64,000 nucleotides of DNA from Thermobispora bispora DSM 43833 (GTDB lineage: Bacteria; Actinomycetota; Actinomycetes; Streptosporangiales; Streptosporangiaceae), in NCBI RefSeq assembly GCF_000092645.1, contig NC_014165.1, forward strand, positions 2,790,001 through 2,854,000. The letters are read 5' to 3'. Positions 1 to 9,557 of the stretch are shown here, piece by piece. The notes below the pieces were generated by a model. It did no database searches, was not told the origin of the DNA, and was given only the letters and a program-made list of their open reading frames with translations. Position 1 is the first letter of the stretch. Every line of letters starts with the position of its first letter. The translations under genes and the position numbers were made by a program.

Positions 1-740
1 AACTCGGCGATGCCGCCCTGGAAGGCGAAGGTCTCCTCGACCACCTCCTCGCCGCGGCCGTCCCGCAGCATGAGGGTGAGCCCGGGCACGAGGAACGCCG
101 TCTGGCGGAGACGTACCCGGACCTCGTCGAGCGAGATCTCCGCGTCGGGCAGGAAGATCTTGCGGTCGGGCCACCAGCGGACCCGGGTGCCGGTCACGCC
201 CGGCTCGGTCGGGCCGCCGTCGCGCAGCCCGGACTTCTTGCGGAACTTCGCGTTCGGGCCCTCGCCGTCGAAGATCCCGGGGACCCCGCGGCGGAAGCTG
301 ATCTGGTGAACCCGGCCGTCGCGGTCCACCTCCACGTCGAGCCTGGAGGAGAGCGCGTTCACCACCGAGGCGCCGACCCCGTGCAGGCCGCCGGTGGCGC
401 CGTACGAGCCGCCGCCGAACTTGCCGCCGGCGTGGAGCCTCGTGTAGACGAGCTCGACTCCGGGCAGGCCGGTCCTGGGCTCGATGTCCACCGGGATCCC
501 GCGGCCGTTGTCCCGGACCTCGATGGAGCCGTCGGGGTACAGCTCGACCTCGATGCGCGTGCAGTAGCCGCTGAGGGCCTCGTCGACGGCGTTGTCGACG
601 ATCTCCCACAGGCAGTGCATGAGACCGCGGCTGTCCGTGGAGCCGATGTACATCCCCGGCCGCTTGCGGACGGCCTCCAGGCCGTCGAGCACCGAGAGAT
701 GACGGGCCGTGTACCCCGCCTCCGCGCGAACCGCCGTCAC
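1..740 (-). CDS. parE: Type IIA topoisomerase subunit B (ParE/GyrB2), N-terminal part only
   Basis: This encodes the ATPase subunit of a type II topoisomerase that pairs with a ParC/GyrA-type cleavage subunit to decatenate or relax DNA. The gene runs off the left edge, leaving about 246 N-terminal codons. The reverse strand reads GLEAVRKRPGMYIGS, then EIVDNAVDEAL (ATP/Mg-binding Asn and catalytic Glu), DNGRGIPV, and the glycine-rich ATP lid GGKFGGGSYGATGGLHGVG: the GHKL Bergerat fold. The start is GTG at 740, behind GGAGGAG (747-753) with a 6-nt gap. The phrase GVELVYTRLHAGGKFGGGSY and the position beside the principal sigma gene fit the second, ParE-like GyrB of actinomycetes rather than the replication-origin gyrB. 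That is an inference; the C-terminal TOPRIM region is not in the window. Confidence 0.9.
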   Translation of the reverse strand, partial: MTAVRAEAGYTARHLSVLDGLEAVRKRPGMYIGSTDSRGLMHCLWEIVDNAVDEALSGYCTRIEVELYPDGSIEVRDNGRGIPVDIEPRTGLPGVELVYTRLHAGGKFGGGSYGATGGLHGVGASVVNALSSRLDVEVDRDGRVHQISFRRGVPGIFDGEGPNAKFRKKSGLRDGGPTEPGVTGTRVRWWPDRKIFLPDAEISLDEVRVRLRQTAFLVPGLTLMLRDGRGEEVVEETFAFQGGIAE

Positions 741-985
741 CCCGAGCTCCTCCAGATCAAATCGAACACGCGTACGCAGCTTAGCGTCACTGAAGTGGAC
801 ACAGGTACCAGCGGCGAGAGCACCCTGGAACCCCCGGTCAGGGCTGTGATCCACATCACCTTCGCGGTCATTCCGCTCTGGGCGTACTCAGAGCATGGTT
901 GGGAAGGTCTCCATGCGGTTAGATGTTGTCCCGAGTGACTACCGCCAACGTCCCCACTCCGGTGGGGCCATCCGAAAGGCGATAA

Positions 986-1210
986 GTGACTGGAACTCTT
1001 ACCCCCACCAAGCCGCTGACAGCTCTCGACCGGTGTGACCGGTGCGGCGCTCAGGCCTACCTCCGCGCCATTCTGCCCTCGGGTGGCGAGCTGTTGTTCT
1101 GCGCCCACCACGGGCGGCAGCACGCGGCCGCGCTGCGGGCGAGAGGCGCGGAGATCCGGGACGAGTCGGCTCGGCTCATCGAGTCGCCGTCCGTGAGCCG
1201 CGGGCGCTGA
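986..1210 (+). CDS. Small CxxC/HxxxH protein (DUF7455-like)
   Basis: A 74-residue soluble protein of unknown role. It contains DRCDRCGAQAYLRA near residues 16-29 followed by ELLFCAHHGRQH near 34-47, so a zinc site from two Cys plus a Cys-His-His cluster is likely. Small proteins of this pattern are conserved in actinomycetes beside the second gyrB. The start is GTG at 986, with AAAGG 6-7 nt upstream. It is divergent from parE and shares the 245-bp upstream space, which is comparatively AT-rich and should carry both promoters. It converges on the GNAT gene with 34 bp between. No function is claimed beyond metal binding. Confidence 0.75.
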   Translation: MTGTLTPTKPLTALDRCDRCGAQAYLRAILPSGGELLFCAHHGRQHAAALRARGAEIRDESARLIESPSVSRGR

Positions 1211-1244
1211 CGCGAGCGCTCCCGGCCAGGTCGCGCACGGTCGG

Positions 1245-2009
1245 TTACCGCCGCCCCCTGGCGGTGGCTTCGGCCTCGGGCTTGACCCGGTAGTGATAGC
1301 GGCCGACCACGGTGAAGCCCTCGCGCTCGTAAAGCGCACGGGCCGCCCGGTTGGCCTCGGTCACCGCCAGGTACCCATAGACGGCCCCCTGCGTCCGGCC
1401 CCACGCGAGCAGCGTGCGGAGCACCGACGTGCCGAGGCCACGCCGTCGGGCATGCGGCGCGACGGCCATGCAATAGATCCCGAGCCACTTGTCCTGCGGC
1501 ACCGCCCTCCCGACGGCGCCCTCGGGCAGGTGGAGGTAACCGGCGCGCACACCGGTCAGGATGCGCTCGGCCCACGCCCGCGGCGGTATCCGGTCGTGGG
1601 CGCGATGCCCTATGCCCTCCGTCTGCCACCAGGTGCGCAGCCAGTCTTCGGACGGATCCGGCTCTACCCCGGCCGGCTCGGCAGCGGAGCGGACATCGGC
1701 GAGCCGGATCGCCATGATCAGCGTGGGGCCGGTCCGGCGATAGCCCCGGCGGGAGAGCTCGGCGTCGAGCCCTTCGGTCGCACCCGCGCCGATGGAGAAC
1801 ACACAGGGCAGCCCGACCCCGGCGTAGAACCGCTCCGCCTCGGCTATGGCGCGGTCCATATCCGGGACGTCGCCCAGCGGCAGGACGGAGTTGGCCCGTT
1901 TCGTCACCCCGCCCGCATACCGCAGCACCCAGCCGCCTGTCACCACGCGCCCGGGCGCAGGCCACGCCTCGTCCACTAGCCGATCGAATAACGATCTTTC
2001 GAAGTCCAC
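1245..2009 (-). CDS. GNAT-family N-acetyltransferase
   Basis: A 254-residue predicted acetyl-CoA-dependent acyltransferase; the substrate cannot be told. The C-terminal third carries the GNAT signature: GIYCMAVAPHARRRGLGTSVLRTLL, holding the acetyl-CoA pyrophosphate loop RRRGLG, then YGYLAVTEANRAARALYEREGFTVVGRYHYR, the usual beta5-alpha4 end. The N-terminal half (RLVDEAWPAP, GWVLRYAGGVTKRANSVLP) resembles a degenerate first GNAT repeat. The start is taken as GTG 2009 (VDFERSL) because sequence upstream of it is low-complexity Arg/Gly and unlike protein. No strong Shine-Dalgarno is seen, so the start is uncertain. The transcript would come from the gene-free region to the right. Confidence 0.75.
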   Translation of the reverse strand: MDFERSLFDRLVDEAWPAPGRVVTGGWVLRYAGGVTKRANSVLPLGDVPDMDRAIAEAERFYAGVGLPCVFSIGAGATEGLDAELSRRGYRRTGPTLIMAIRLADVRSAAEPAGVEPDPSEDWLRTWWQTEGIGHRAHDRIPPRAWAERILTGVRAGYLHLPEGAVGRAVPQDKWLGIYCMAVAPHARRRGLGTSVLRTLLAWGRTQGAVYGYLAVTEANRAARALYEREGFTVVGRYHYRVKPEAEATARGRR

Positions 2010-3160
2010 CGGGCGCAGCCTACCGCAAAGATCACAATGGCCGGGCACCGCGGCTGAGCCGCCGGCCTTCCTGCTCAGGCCACGCGCCTGCGACCGCCCG
2101 TTTCGTCTCCGCCCGGCGCTCCGCCCGGCCACCGGTACCCCCCGTGGCAGAGGGGCACCACGGAGAAGAACGGCGCGACACGGCCGACCGGTGCGCCCAG
2201 AGCAACGCTGAGCGACCCAGGCCTCTGCACCGCCCCGCTCGCTACCGGGCATGCCTCATGACAGGGTCACCAGGGCCGGGCGGCGTGACCAGCCGACCCG
2301 CCTGCGTGGGCCGTGCGCACGAGGCCACGGCTCCATCCGGCGCTCCACCGGAATGCCCTGACACGGGCGATCGTCGGCCAGGCCGCGACCTGACCAGCCG
2401 CCCACCCGGAGCCGTGCACCGACGATCACTTGTTCGGGCTCCCGCCCGGTCACCTTGGCAGGCCTCGTGAACACACGCTCTGACCAGCCGGCCGGGCACG
2501 CGCCGAGCATCGCAGACCCTCCGGCACCGCCCGGCCTCCGGCACACCCCATGACAGGGGCACGAGGTCCAAGAACCGCGAGCTGGCCGACCGGCCCACCC
2601 GGGGCCGCGCTGAGCGACCAACGCCTCTGCCCCGCCCGGCAACCGGCATGCCTGGTGACCAGGGTGACGAGAGCAGAGCACAGCGAGCCGCCGGCGTTCC
2701 CGCGCAACCTGCCACGGGCCACCGGCGGTCATCATCCACCCGGTCGCCTGTCATCGTGCCGCGACGGCGCTGAGAGCCGCGCGGCACGCGCCGGCGGCGC
2801 TCCGCATGCGGAAAGCCCGTGTGCCGGCACTGTCCGTGCCGGCTGCGTGCCGTACCGGCGCCGCGCATCGCCCGCACCACCCGCGTGCCACCATCATCCG
2901 CATGCCGGCACCACGCGCGTGCGGGCATGACGCCGCGTGCCGCCGCCTGACGCATACGGGTCAGGCCGCCCGCCTTCCCGTACGCTCCGGGGCGGCGGCG
3001 GACACCCGCCGGCGCGTCACGACGACGCCCACCATCCGGCCTCGGCCACGGTCCGCGAGCGTGCCGGGCACGGCCGCCTGGGTGCCACGGCCCCGAAAGC
3101 ACGGGCCCGCGGCATCGCACCTGACGCCAGGCGAGCCGTGCCCGTCGCCAGGAACGGACC
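2010..3160. repeat. Gene-free 1.15-kb stretch with imperfect repeats
   Basis: No open frame here looks like protein in either strand; all are Arg/Pro/Ala-rich with no motif. The stretch holds decayed internal repeats. About 150 bp at 2122-2276 recurs in imperfect form at 2528-2672: both run from CGCCCGGCC through GGCCGACCGG and CTGAGCGACC to GCATGCCT and a GGGTGAC/GGGTCAC end. A third, poorer copy lies near 2340-2480. Motifs such as CCGGCATGCC and CGTGCCGGC recur through 2640-2930. It separates the GNAT gene from the sigma-factor terminator. Confidence 0.55.
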
Positions 3161-3232
3161 GACCGGGATCGCCCCGGCCCGGGGAACGCCTCTGCGGCGT
3201 CGCCCCGGCGTACCGGAACGGCGATCCCGGTC
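3161..3232 (-). terminator. Large stem-loop terminator of the sigma-factor gene
   Basis: A perfect 13-bp inverted repeat, GACCGGGATCGCC (3161-3173) with GGCGATCCCGGTC (3220-3232), encloses a 46-nt loop that can itself fold (CCGGGG with CCCCGG). The proximal arm overlaps the rpoD stop codon. There is no U-tract, as is common for actinobacterial terminators. Confidence 0.6.
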
Positions 3233-4949
3233 AGTCGAGGTAGTCGCGGAGCACCTGGGACCGGGAGGGGTGCCGCAGCTTCGACATGGTCTTGGACTCG
3301 ATCTGCCGGATCCGCTCCCGCGTCACGCCGTAGACCTTGCCGATCTCGTCGAGGGTCTTCGGCTGCCCGTCGGTGAGGCCGAACCGCATCGAAACGACGC
3401 CCGCCTCCCGCTCCGACAGGGTGTCGAGGACCGAGTGGAGCTGCTCCTGCAGGAGCGTGAAGCTGACGGCGTCGGCGGGGACGACGGCCTCGGAATCCTC
3501 GATCAGGTCGCCGAACTCGCTGTCGCCCTCCTCGCCCAGCGGCGTGTGCAGGGAGATGGGCTCGCGGCCGTACTTCTGGACCTCGATGACCTTCTCGGGG
3601 GTCATGTCGAGCTCGCGGGCGAGCTCCTCCGGGGTGGGCTCGCGGCCGAGGTCCTGGAGCATCTGCCGCTGCACGCGGGCGAGCTTGTTGATCACCTCGA
3701 CCATGTGCACCGGGATCCGGATGGTGCGCGCCTGGTCCGCCATGGCCCGGGTGATCGCCTGCCGGATCCACCACGTCGCGTACGTCGAGAACTTGTAGCC
3801 CTTGGTGTAGTCGAACTTCTCGACCGCGCGGATCAGGCCGAGGTTCCCCTCCTGGATGAGGTCGAGGAAGAGCATGCCCCGGCCCGTGTACCGCTTGGCG
3901 AGCGACACCACGAGCCGCAGGTTCGCCTCGAGCAGGTGGTTCTTCGCCCGCTTGCCGTCCTCGGCGATCCACTCCAGCTCGGCCTTGACGTCGGGCGGCA
4001 GCTTGTCGCCCTCCTTGGCGAGCTGTTCCTCGGCGAACAGACCGGCCTCGATCCGCTTGGCGAGCTCGACCTCCTGCTCGGCGTTGAGCAGGGGCACCTT
4101 GCCGATCTGCTTGAGGTAGTCCTTGACCGGGTCGGCTGTCGCGCCCGCCGCCGCCACCTGGGCGGAAGGCGCGTCGTCGTCGTCATCGGAGAGGATCAGC
4201 ACATCGTCGTCGCCCTGATCCAGCTCGTCGGCCTTCGGCTCGTCGCCATCGAGCTCGTCGTCCTCGGTGTCCACGTCGACCTCGAGGTCGCTGTCGAGAT
4301 CGACATCGACGTCGAGGTCGAAGTCGTCGATGTCGACATCGGCATCGAGATCGAGATCGTCGTCGATGTCGACCAGGTCGACGGGCTTGGCCGCCTTGGT
4401 CTCGGCCTTCGCCTTGGAGGCCCTGGACGTGGTCGCCGTGGTGCCCTCGGCCTTGCTCTTCGCCGCGGCCGGCTTCTCGGCCGCCGCCTTCGTCGACTTG
4501 GACCTCGACTTCGTCGTCGTCGACTTGGCCGTCGTGGACTTGGCCGAAGCCGACTTCGCCGAGGTGGACTTGCTCGACGTCGACTTGCTCGAGGACTTCT
4601 TCGACGTCGACTTGGTCGAGGTGGAGTCGGTCACCACGGCAGTGACCGTCTCAGGCTGTGGATCCTTGGCCGCGGCGGACTTCGTGGTCTTCTTCGCGGA
4701 CGAGGTCGAACGGCGCTTGCGCTTCGGCGCCGCCGCATCCGCGGCCGTCACCACGACGGTCACACCCTCCTTGCTGAGGCTGCGCAGGACTCCAGCGGCA
4801 CGCGACATCGGGATGTCCGCCTCCTCGAAGGCCTTACGGACATCCTCGGACTCGAGGAATCCCTGCGCGCGCCCACGCTCGAGAAGCTGCTGGATCACAG
4901 GATCGTTCAGCTCAGACGGCTTCGAGCGAGTCGAACTTGCAGGCGACAC
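3231..4949 (-). CDS. rpoD: Principal RNA polymerase sigma factor (RpoD/HrdB/SigA)
   Basis: A 572-residue group 1 sigma-70 directing housekeeping transcription. Region 1.1-like sequence (about 14-70) is followed by a Lys/Ser/Thr-rich block (about 76-185, many KS and KST repeats) and an Asp/Glu-rich block (about 190-260). The conserved core starts at [16 protein letters not shown] (region 1.2, about 273). Region 2 holds [30 protein letters not shown] and [21 protein letters not shown]. Region 3 starts at [12 protein letters not shown], and region 4 ends in [23 protein letters not shown]. The start is set at GTG 4949 because GAGAGG precedes it by 5 nt; GTG 4955 is the alternative. It follows a PP2C phosphatase gene on the same strand after 217 bp. 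Confidence 0.96.
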   Translation of the reverse strand: MSPASSTRSKPSELNDPVIQQLLERGRAQGFLESEDVRKAFEEADIPMSRAAGVLRSLSKEGVTVVVTAADAAAPKRKRRSTSSAKKTTKSAAAKDPQPETVTAVVTDSTSTKSTSKKSSSKSTSSKSTSAKSASAKSTTAKSTTTKSRSKSTKAAAEKPAAAKSKAEGTTATTSRASKAKAETKAAKPVDLVDIDDDLDLDADVDIDDFDLDVDVDLDSDLEVDVDTEDDELDGDEPKADELDQGDDDVLILSDDDDDAPSAQVAAAGATADPVKDYLKQIGKVPLLNAEQEVELAKRIEAGLFAEEQLAKEGDKLPPDVKAELEWIAEDGKRAKNHLLEANLRLVVSLAKRYTGRGMLFLDLIQEGNLGLIRAVEKFDYTKGYKFSTYATWWIRQAITRAMADQARTIRIPVHMVEVINKLARVQRQMLQDLGREPTPEELARELDMTPEKVIEVQKYGREPISLHTPLGEEGDSEFGDLIEDSEAVVPADAVSFTLLQEQLHSVLDTLSEREAGVVSMRFGLTDGQPKTLDEIGKVYGVTRERIRQIESKTMSKLRHPSRSQVLRDYLD

Positions 4950-5026
4950 GAACACCTCTCGAACGAACGCATAGCGAGAATGGACCCGGGTGGTTCATTT
5001 ATGCCGGCGGTGGGGTCGCACGGACC

Positions 5027-5051
5027 GTGACATGCCATTGTGGCATGCCAC
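5027..5051. other. Inverted repeat in the leader/promoter region of rpoD
   Basis: GTGACATGCCA, a 3-nt loop, then TGGCATGCCAC: 11-nt arms with one mismatch. It lies 116 bp past the stop of the phosphatase gene and about 78 bp upstream of the rpoD start. It could terminate the phosphatase transcript or act in the rpoD leader; the sequence does not decide. Confidence 0.45.
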
Positions 5052-5166
5052 CGCACGTGAAGCGGCCCCATCCTGCCGTTGTTCCTCCACACTAGGACGC
5101 CCGCAACACCAGTGCGTACGGAAGATGGTCACTGATATCCGAAAGCAACCGTTATGACGGTTTCAT

Positions 5167-7269
5167 TCAGTCACTCTTTGTGTCCGGGGGTACGTGCACC
5201 GCGAGCACGGTGACGTCGTCGTCCTGTTCGTACCCGGCGAGCATGCGGTCCACCAGGTAGTCCAGGAGCGCCTCCGGATCGGTCAGGATCTTCGGCGGCG
5301 CCTCCGCGACGATCGACGTGAGCTCCTTCAGCCCGGTGTCGAGCCCGCGCCGGCGGTTCTCGACCAGGCCGTCCGTGTAGAGCACGGCCGTGTACCCGGG
5401 CGGCACGCAGATCTTCGAGTGCTTCCGGCTGGTCGCCCAGCCGAGCGGCGTGCCGGGCTGCGCCTCGTGCAGGATCGCGGTCCCCTGCGGGGAGACCAGC
5501 AGCGGCGGCGGGTGCCCGGCGAGGCCGAGCATCCCCTCGCCCGTGCCCGGCTCCACCACCATGTACGCCAGGGTCGTGACCTGCTCCTCCTCCTCGGTCG
5601 CCTCGAACACCCGGTCCAGGCCGGTGAGCACGGCGTCCGGGATCGGATGGTTGGTGAACGCCAGCGCCCGCACGGCGTTCCGGATCCGGCCCATGCCGGC
5701 GGCCGCCTTCACGCCCTTGCCCATCACGTCGCCGACCACCGCGGCCACCTGGCCGTTCGGCAGCACGAACGCGTCGTACCAGTCGCCGCCGACCTGGGAG
5801 TGCCGGGAGCCGGAGCGGAACCAATAGGCCAGGACCAGGCCGCGCACCTCGGGGAGGCTGTCCGGGAGCAGGCTGCGCTGGAGCGTCTCCGCCGTCCGGT
5901 GCTCCCGCTCGAAGAGCGTGGCCCGCTCGACCGCGAGGGCGCACTGACCCGCGAGGGCCTCGAGGAAGACCCCCTCCTCCTGCGAGATCTTCTGCTCCTT
6001 GCGGAACGCGAACCGCAGCGCCCCGAGGGCACGGCCGGCCGCGAGCAGGGGGAGCCCCACCCAGGAGCGCTCCTCGGTGCTCTCGAGGAACTCGGCGATC
6101 CGCCTCTCGTCAGCGCCCGCGTCGAGGAGCTGGTTGCGGAGGACCTCCCGCGACTCGGCGAAGATCGGGCGGCGGCTGTTCACCGCCATCGTCATGATGT
6201 TCGTGTCGGTGAGGGGGATCTCCTCGCCGGGCGCGTCGGGCACGTCACCGCCGCCGCGGACCTCGAGGATCGCCCGCTCCTGGTCGAGGAGGGCGACGGC
6301 GGAGTGGTCCGCGGCGAGAGCCGTGCGGCCGACATCGATGATCACCTGGACCACCTGGTCCACGGTGAGCGCCTCGGCGAGCATCGCCGTGGCGCCCTGG
6401 AGCCGGGCGGTGCGCAGCGCCGCCGCGCCGAGCTGGTCGGTGAGGCGGCCGCGCATCTCCTCGGCCTCCCGCTGCGGGGTGACGTCCTGGTTCGCGCCCA
6501 CCCACTCGATCACGCGGCCGTGGCGCATGATCGGCACGGCGCGCACCTCGAAGTGCCGGTAGCCGCTCGCCCGGGTGCGCACGCGAAAGCTCCACTCGAA
6601 CATGGTCCGCCCGCGCAGGGCCTCCCGCCAGGCCTCCTCGGCGGCGGGGCGGTCGTCCGGGTGGACGGCGTCGAGCCAGCCCTTCTCGAAGTACTCCTCG
6701 AGCCCTTGGCCGGTGATCGCCCGCCACTGCGGGGCGTCCTCGGTGATGGCGCCGGTGGGCGTGGTGATCCACACGACCTGCTGCTGGGACTCGACCAGCG
6801 TGCGGTACCGCTCCTCGCTGCGCTGCAGCTCCTCCTCGACCCGCTGCTGCTCGGTCATGTCGACCCCGAACAGCGCGGCGCCGATGAACTCGCCGGCCTC
6901 GCCGCGGAGGGGGAAGAACGACACCGCCCAGTGGCGGGTGTCGCCGTTCTCGGCCCGGGTCATGATCCGCTGATCGGTGACCGGGAGCTTGCCCTCCCTG
7001 ACCCGCTCGAGCGCCGACTCGATGAGGTTGGCGAGGTCGGCGGGGAACGCGTCCCCCGCGAGCAGCTCGGACGGGAGCCGGCCCACGTGCCGGTCGACCG
7101 GCAGGCCGGTGAGCTCGGTGAAGGTCGAGTTGACCCGGAGGAACCGCCCGCCCGGGTCGAAGAACGCGAAGGCGAAGGGCGCCTCCGCCATCATGCCGTT
7201 GAAGATCTCAGAATCTGAGATGTCCAAATCGGACTCCCGGGGCCGGGGCACGGAGGTTTCGGCGCTCAT
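5167..7269 (-). CDS. PAS-PAS-GAF-PP2C (SpoIIE-type) serine phosphatase
   Basis: A 700-residue cytoplasmic sensor phosphatase, of the kind that dephosphorylates anti-anti-sigma factors in partner-switching circuits. PAS 1 lies at about 25-145 (AFAFFDPGGRFLRVNSTFTE), PAS 2 at about 160-280 (HPDDRPAAEEAWREALRG) and GAF at about 300-455. The PP2C/SpoIIE domain at about 480-695 has LQRSLLP, GGDWYDAF, GDVMGKG, YTDGLVE and DDVTVL, so the Asp metal ligands are present. No HATPase kinase domain is fused to it. The start is ATG 7269, seven nt after GGAGGT (7277-7282). It is upstream of rpoD on the same strand. No anti-sigma partner is nearby, so its target must be encoded elsewhere. Confidence 0.9.
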   Translation of the reverse strand: MSAETSVPRPRESDLDISDSEIFNGMMAEAPFAFAFFDPGGRFLRVNSTFTELTGLPVDRHVGRLPSELLAGDAFPADLANLIESALERVREGKLPVTDQRIMTRAENGDTRHWAVSFFPLRGEAGEFIGAALFGVDMTEQQRVEEELQRSEERYRTLVESQQQVVWITTPTGAITEDAPQWRAITGQGLEEYFEKGWLDAVHPDDRPAAEEAWREALRGRTMFEWSFRVRTRASGYRHFEVRAVPIMRHGRVIEWVGANQDVTPQREAEEMRGRLTDQLGAAALRTARLQGATAMLAEALTVDQVVQVIIDVGRTALAADHSAVALLDQERAILEVRGGGDVPDAPGEEIPLTDTNIMTMAVNSRRPIFAESREVLRNQLLDAGADERRIAEFLESTEERSWVGLPLLAAGRALGALRFAFRKEQKISQEEGVFLEALAGQCALAVERATLFEREHRTAETLQRSLLPDSLPEVRGLVLAYWFRSGSRHSQVGGDWYDAFVLPNGQVAAVVGDVMGKGVKAAAGMGRIRNAVRALAFTNHPIPDAVLTGLDRVFEATEEEEQVTTLAYMVVEPGTGEGMLGLAGHPPPLLVSPQGTAILHEAQPGTPLGWATSRKHSKICVPPGYTAVLYTDGLVENRRRGLDTGLKELTSIVAEAPPKILTDPEALLDYLVDRMLAGYEQDDDVTVLAVHVPPDTKSD

Positions 7270-7937
7270 GGTCGGCACCTCCGTCGCGTGCCAGGCTCTC
7301 CCACGGGGCACATCTCCATAGCTTCTGATCGGTAGCAGATCCGCCCTCCATCATGGGCGACCGGCATGCGCGGACGGAAGCCCCGCCCATCATTCGGTCA
7401 ACGCATCTTGTCAGAAGACCGTGGTGTCACGCGCGAAGATCCGGCCCACCCGCTGGTCGCCCGGAGTGACGGATCCGCTAGGTGGAACCTTCCGAACGCA
7501 GTCCTGCGGCACCCATGACGCTGCCCACCGACCGGTACACCCCCTCCTCGCCGTACGCGCCGGCCGCCTCGTGCCGCTCTCTCGGCGGACCCGGGAGATC
7601 CACCCTCGCCTCTGCCCGCTGCGGGCACCGAGCGTCAGGCAGCGCACAAGATCGACGCCCGCAGGGACATCTTTCCATACCGTAGTCCGGTTCGACCATG
7701 GTAATGGGCGATCATCACGGGCCGCGAACACGGATGGATCTTGAACCGGAGGCCCGCCCCGGCCGGTCCGCACCGGCGATCACAGGGGCACCGGTGATCA
7801 CATCCCGCCGCCGGGTCCGTAGGCTCGTCCTCAGTGGGCGTCCCAGATAACGGGGTAGTCACCGCACCGCGTTGCTGACGCCGTTGCCCCGGCAAATGCG
7901 AGAAGCTGACATTCGTGAGCGAGCGGAGCGAGTTCTC
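7270..7937. other. Gene-free divergent region with a short direct repeat
   Basis: A 668-bp space between the phosphatase gene (leftward) and the conserved unknown (rightward). Nothing protein-like is visible. A 14-bp element, CACCGG(C/T)GATCACA, occurs twice in direct orientation at 7771-7784 and 7789-7802, which looks like a regulator-binding pair. A GTGAGCGAGCGGAGCGAG string at 7915-7932 is a GC skew motif common in actinomycetes. Confidence 0.4.
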
Positions 7938-9494
7938 GTGAGTCGCCGACATCGACGGGTTGCCCGGCCGCCGGACGACGTCTTCGCCGAGATGCTGGTG
8001 GCGGCCCGGGAGCTGCTCGCCGTCCGCACGCCGCTGGACGCGGAGCTCATGGTCTCCGACATGCTCGGGGCCTGGTGGGGCAGACGGCTGCGCGGCGGTG
8101 ACGTGGAGCAGATCCTCGGCGAGGGTCTGGTCGACTACGCGGCGAAGGCCGGTACCCCGGCGGCGCTCACCCTGCTCATCTCGATCGCCTACCTCGGCAC
8201 GCCGCGGCAGGCCGCCAAGGCGGAGGGCGCCGCGCTCGCCCTGATGCGGTCGGGCGTGGCGCGGCCGCGCTGGGCGGACCGGGTCGGCGCGGTCACCCCC
8301 GTCGGCTGCTACGTCTCCCGGGACATCTACGGCGACCAGGACACGGTCGTGTGCACCTTCGCCTACGACGGCGAGGACCCGCACGCGCTGGTCATGGTCG
8401 TCGACTACAACATGGGCGGCATGGCCCGGGACGCCTGGGTCTCCTCCCAGGTGGACAAGCTGCTCGAGCAGGCCCGGACGGAGGCGGCCGGCGACCCGAT
8501 GCTCCGCTTCGAGGAGATCGAGCCGCAGCAGGCGCGCGCCCTGCTCGAGTTCGCCATGAAGACCACCAAGCAGGCGCACTCCCGGCGGAACGCGCCCCGG
8601 CTGGTGAGCGACAGCTACAGCGCGTGCCACGCGTTCGCCCGCGCCCGGATCAAGGCGCTGCCGCCCGGCCGGATGCGCCCGGCGCCGCTCCACGCCGAGG
8701 CGCCCTACAGCCGGGACCGGCGGGCGACGCTCGCCGCCGAGTTCCTCGCCTCCGAGGCCGCGGAGACCCTCTCCGACCCGTCGGCGGCCTCCCGGTGCGC
8801 CGACTACATCATCGACTACGGGTGCGATCAGGACTTCGGCCGCCCGCTCCGGGTGAGCCCGGCCAAGTGCGAGACGTTCCTGCTGCACTGGCTGCCGCGG
8901 AAGGTGCTCCTCACCCCGGAGGAGCAGGACGCGATGCCGCTGGTGCTCTCGGCGTGGGTGCGGTTCGCCGCGCCGCGGCTCGGGCTGCCCGAGCAGGCGG
9001 TGCGGGCCACGCTCGACGCGATCTGGGACGCGACGGCCCGGTTCGCCGAGGCCTACCGGGATCCGACCACGTTCGGCCTGGACCGCGCGCTCGTGCACCG
9101 GCTCCTGCCCGACAAGGACCTGTCCGCCCTGCCCCGGCGCGCGTTCGCCTTCCCGCTGCTGCAGGGGATGCACGGCTCGATCAACCTCGACGTGCTCGAC
9201 CCGGCCGACCCGTCCGACCGGCGGGTCCTGCTGAAGCTCGACCACGCCGGGGAGCTGAACCGGCCCGACCTCGAGGAGCACCTCGCCTGGCACGAGGAGA
9301 TCGCCACCCGCCTGTGGAACGGCGACCCGCCGCAGCTGTGGGAGGCGGCCCAGCGGCTGATGGATCTCGGCTACGAGCGGCACGAGATCCTGCACATCCT
9401 CATCGAGATCGCCGAGCGGATCGGGGATCACCCGGAGGAGCTCGCCTCGGCCCTCGAGGACATCGCCGACATCCCGGACGAGGCGGCCTGGTGA
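7938..9494 (+). CDS. Conserved actinobacterial protein of unknown function
   Basis: A 518-residue soluble protein I do not recognise. Codon bias is strongly coding throughout. Visible landmarks are RPPDDVFAEMLVAARELL at the N-terminus, DPHALVMVVDYNMGGMARDAWVS near 150, and a charged C-terminus, HLAWHEEIATRLWNGDPPQLWEAAQRLMDLGYERHEILHILIEIA, ending in an acidic tail. That last stretch loosely recalls DUF1841-type tails, but the match is weak. No signal peptide or membrane helix is seen. The start is placed at GTG 7938; an in-frame ATG at 7872 would add 22 residues unlike the rest. It precedes pxpA by 63 bp and may share its transcript. Confidence 0.75.
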   Translation: MSRRHRRVARPPDDVFAEMLVAARELLAVRTPLDAELMVSDMLGAWWGRRLRGGDVEQILGEGLVDYAAKAGTPAALTLLISIAYLGTPRQAAKAEGAALALMRSGVARPRWADRVGAVTPVGCYVSRDIYGDQDTVVCTFAYDGEDPHALVMVVDYNMGGMARDAWVSSQVDKLLEQARTEAAGDPMLRFEEIEPQQARALLEFAMKTTKQAHSRRNAPRLVSDSYSACHAFARARIKALPPGRMRPAPLHAEAPYSRDRRATLAAEFLASEAAETLSDPSAASRCADYIIDYGCDQDFGRPLRVSPAKCETFLLHWLPRKVLLTPEEQDAMPLVLSAWVRFAAPRLGLPEQAVRATLDAIWDATARFAEAYRDPTTFGLDRALVHRLLPDKDLSALPRRAFAFPLLQGMHGSINLDVLDPADPSDRRVLLKLDHAGELNRPDLEEHLAWHEEIATRLWNGDPPQLWEAAQRLMDLGYERHEILHILIEIAERIGDHPEELASALEDIADIPDEAAW

Positions 9495-9557
9495 CCCCGC
9501 GCCGCACGGCGCTCCTCCGGGGTGCACCATGATGGGTGGGAGTTGTCGGAGGAACCG

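Noticed and set aside
4267-4974. Forward Ser/Thr/Val-rich frame opposite the sigma-factor low-complexity blocks
   Set aside because: It is the complement of the KST/Asp repeats of rpoD; no ribosome site or domain of its own.
7680-7720. tRNA-like TTCGACC segment
   Set aside because: No acceptor, D or anticodon stems can be built around it.
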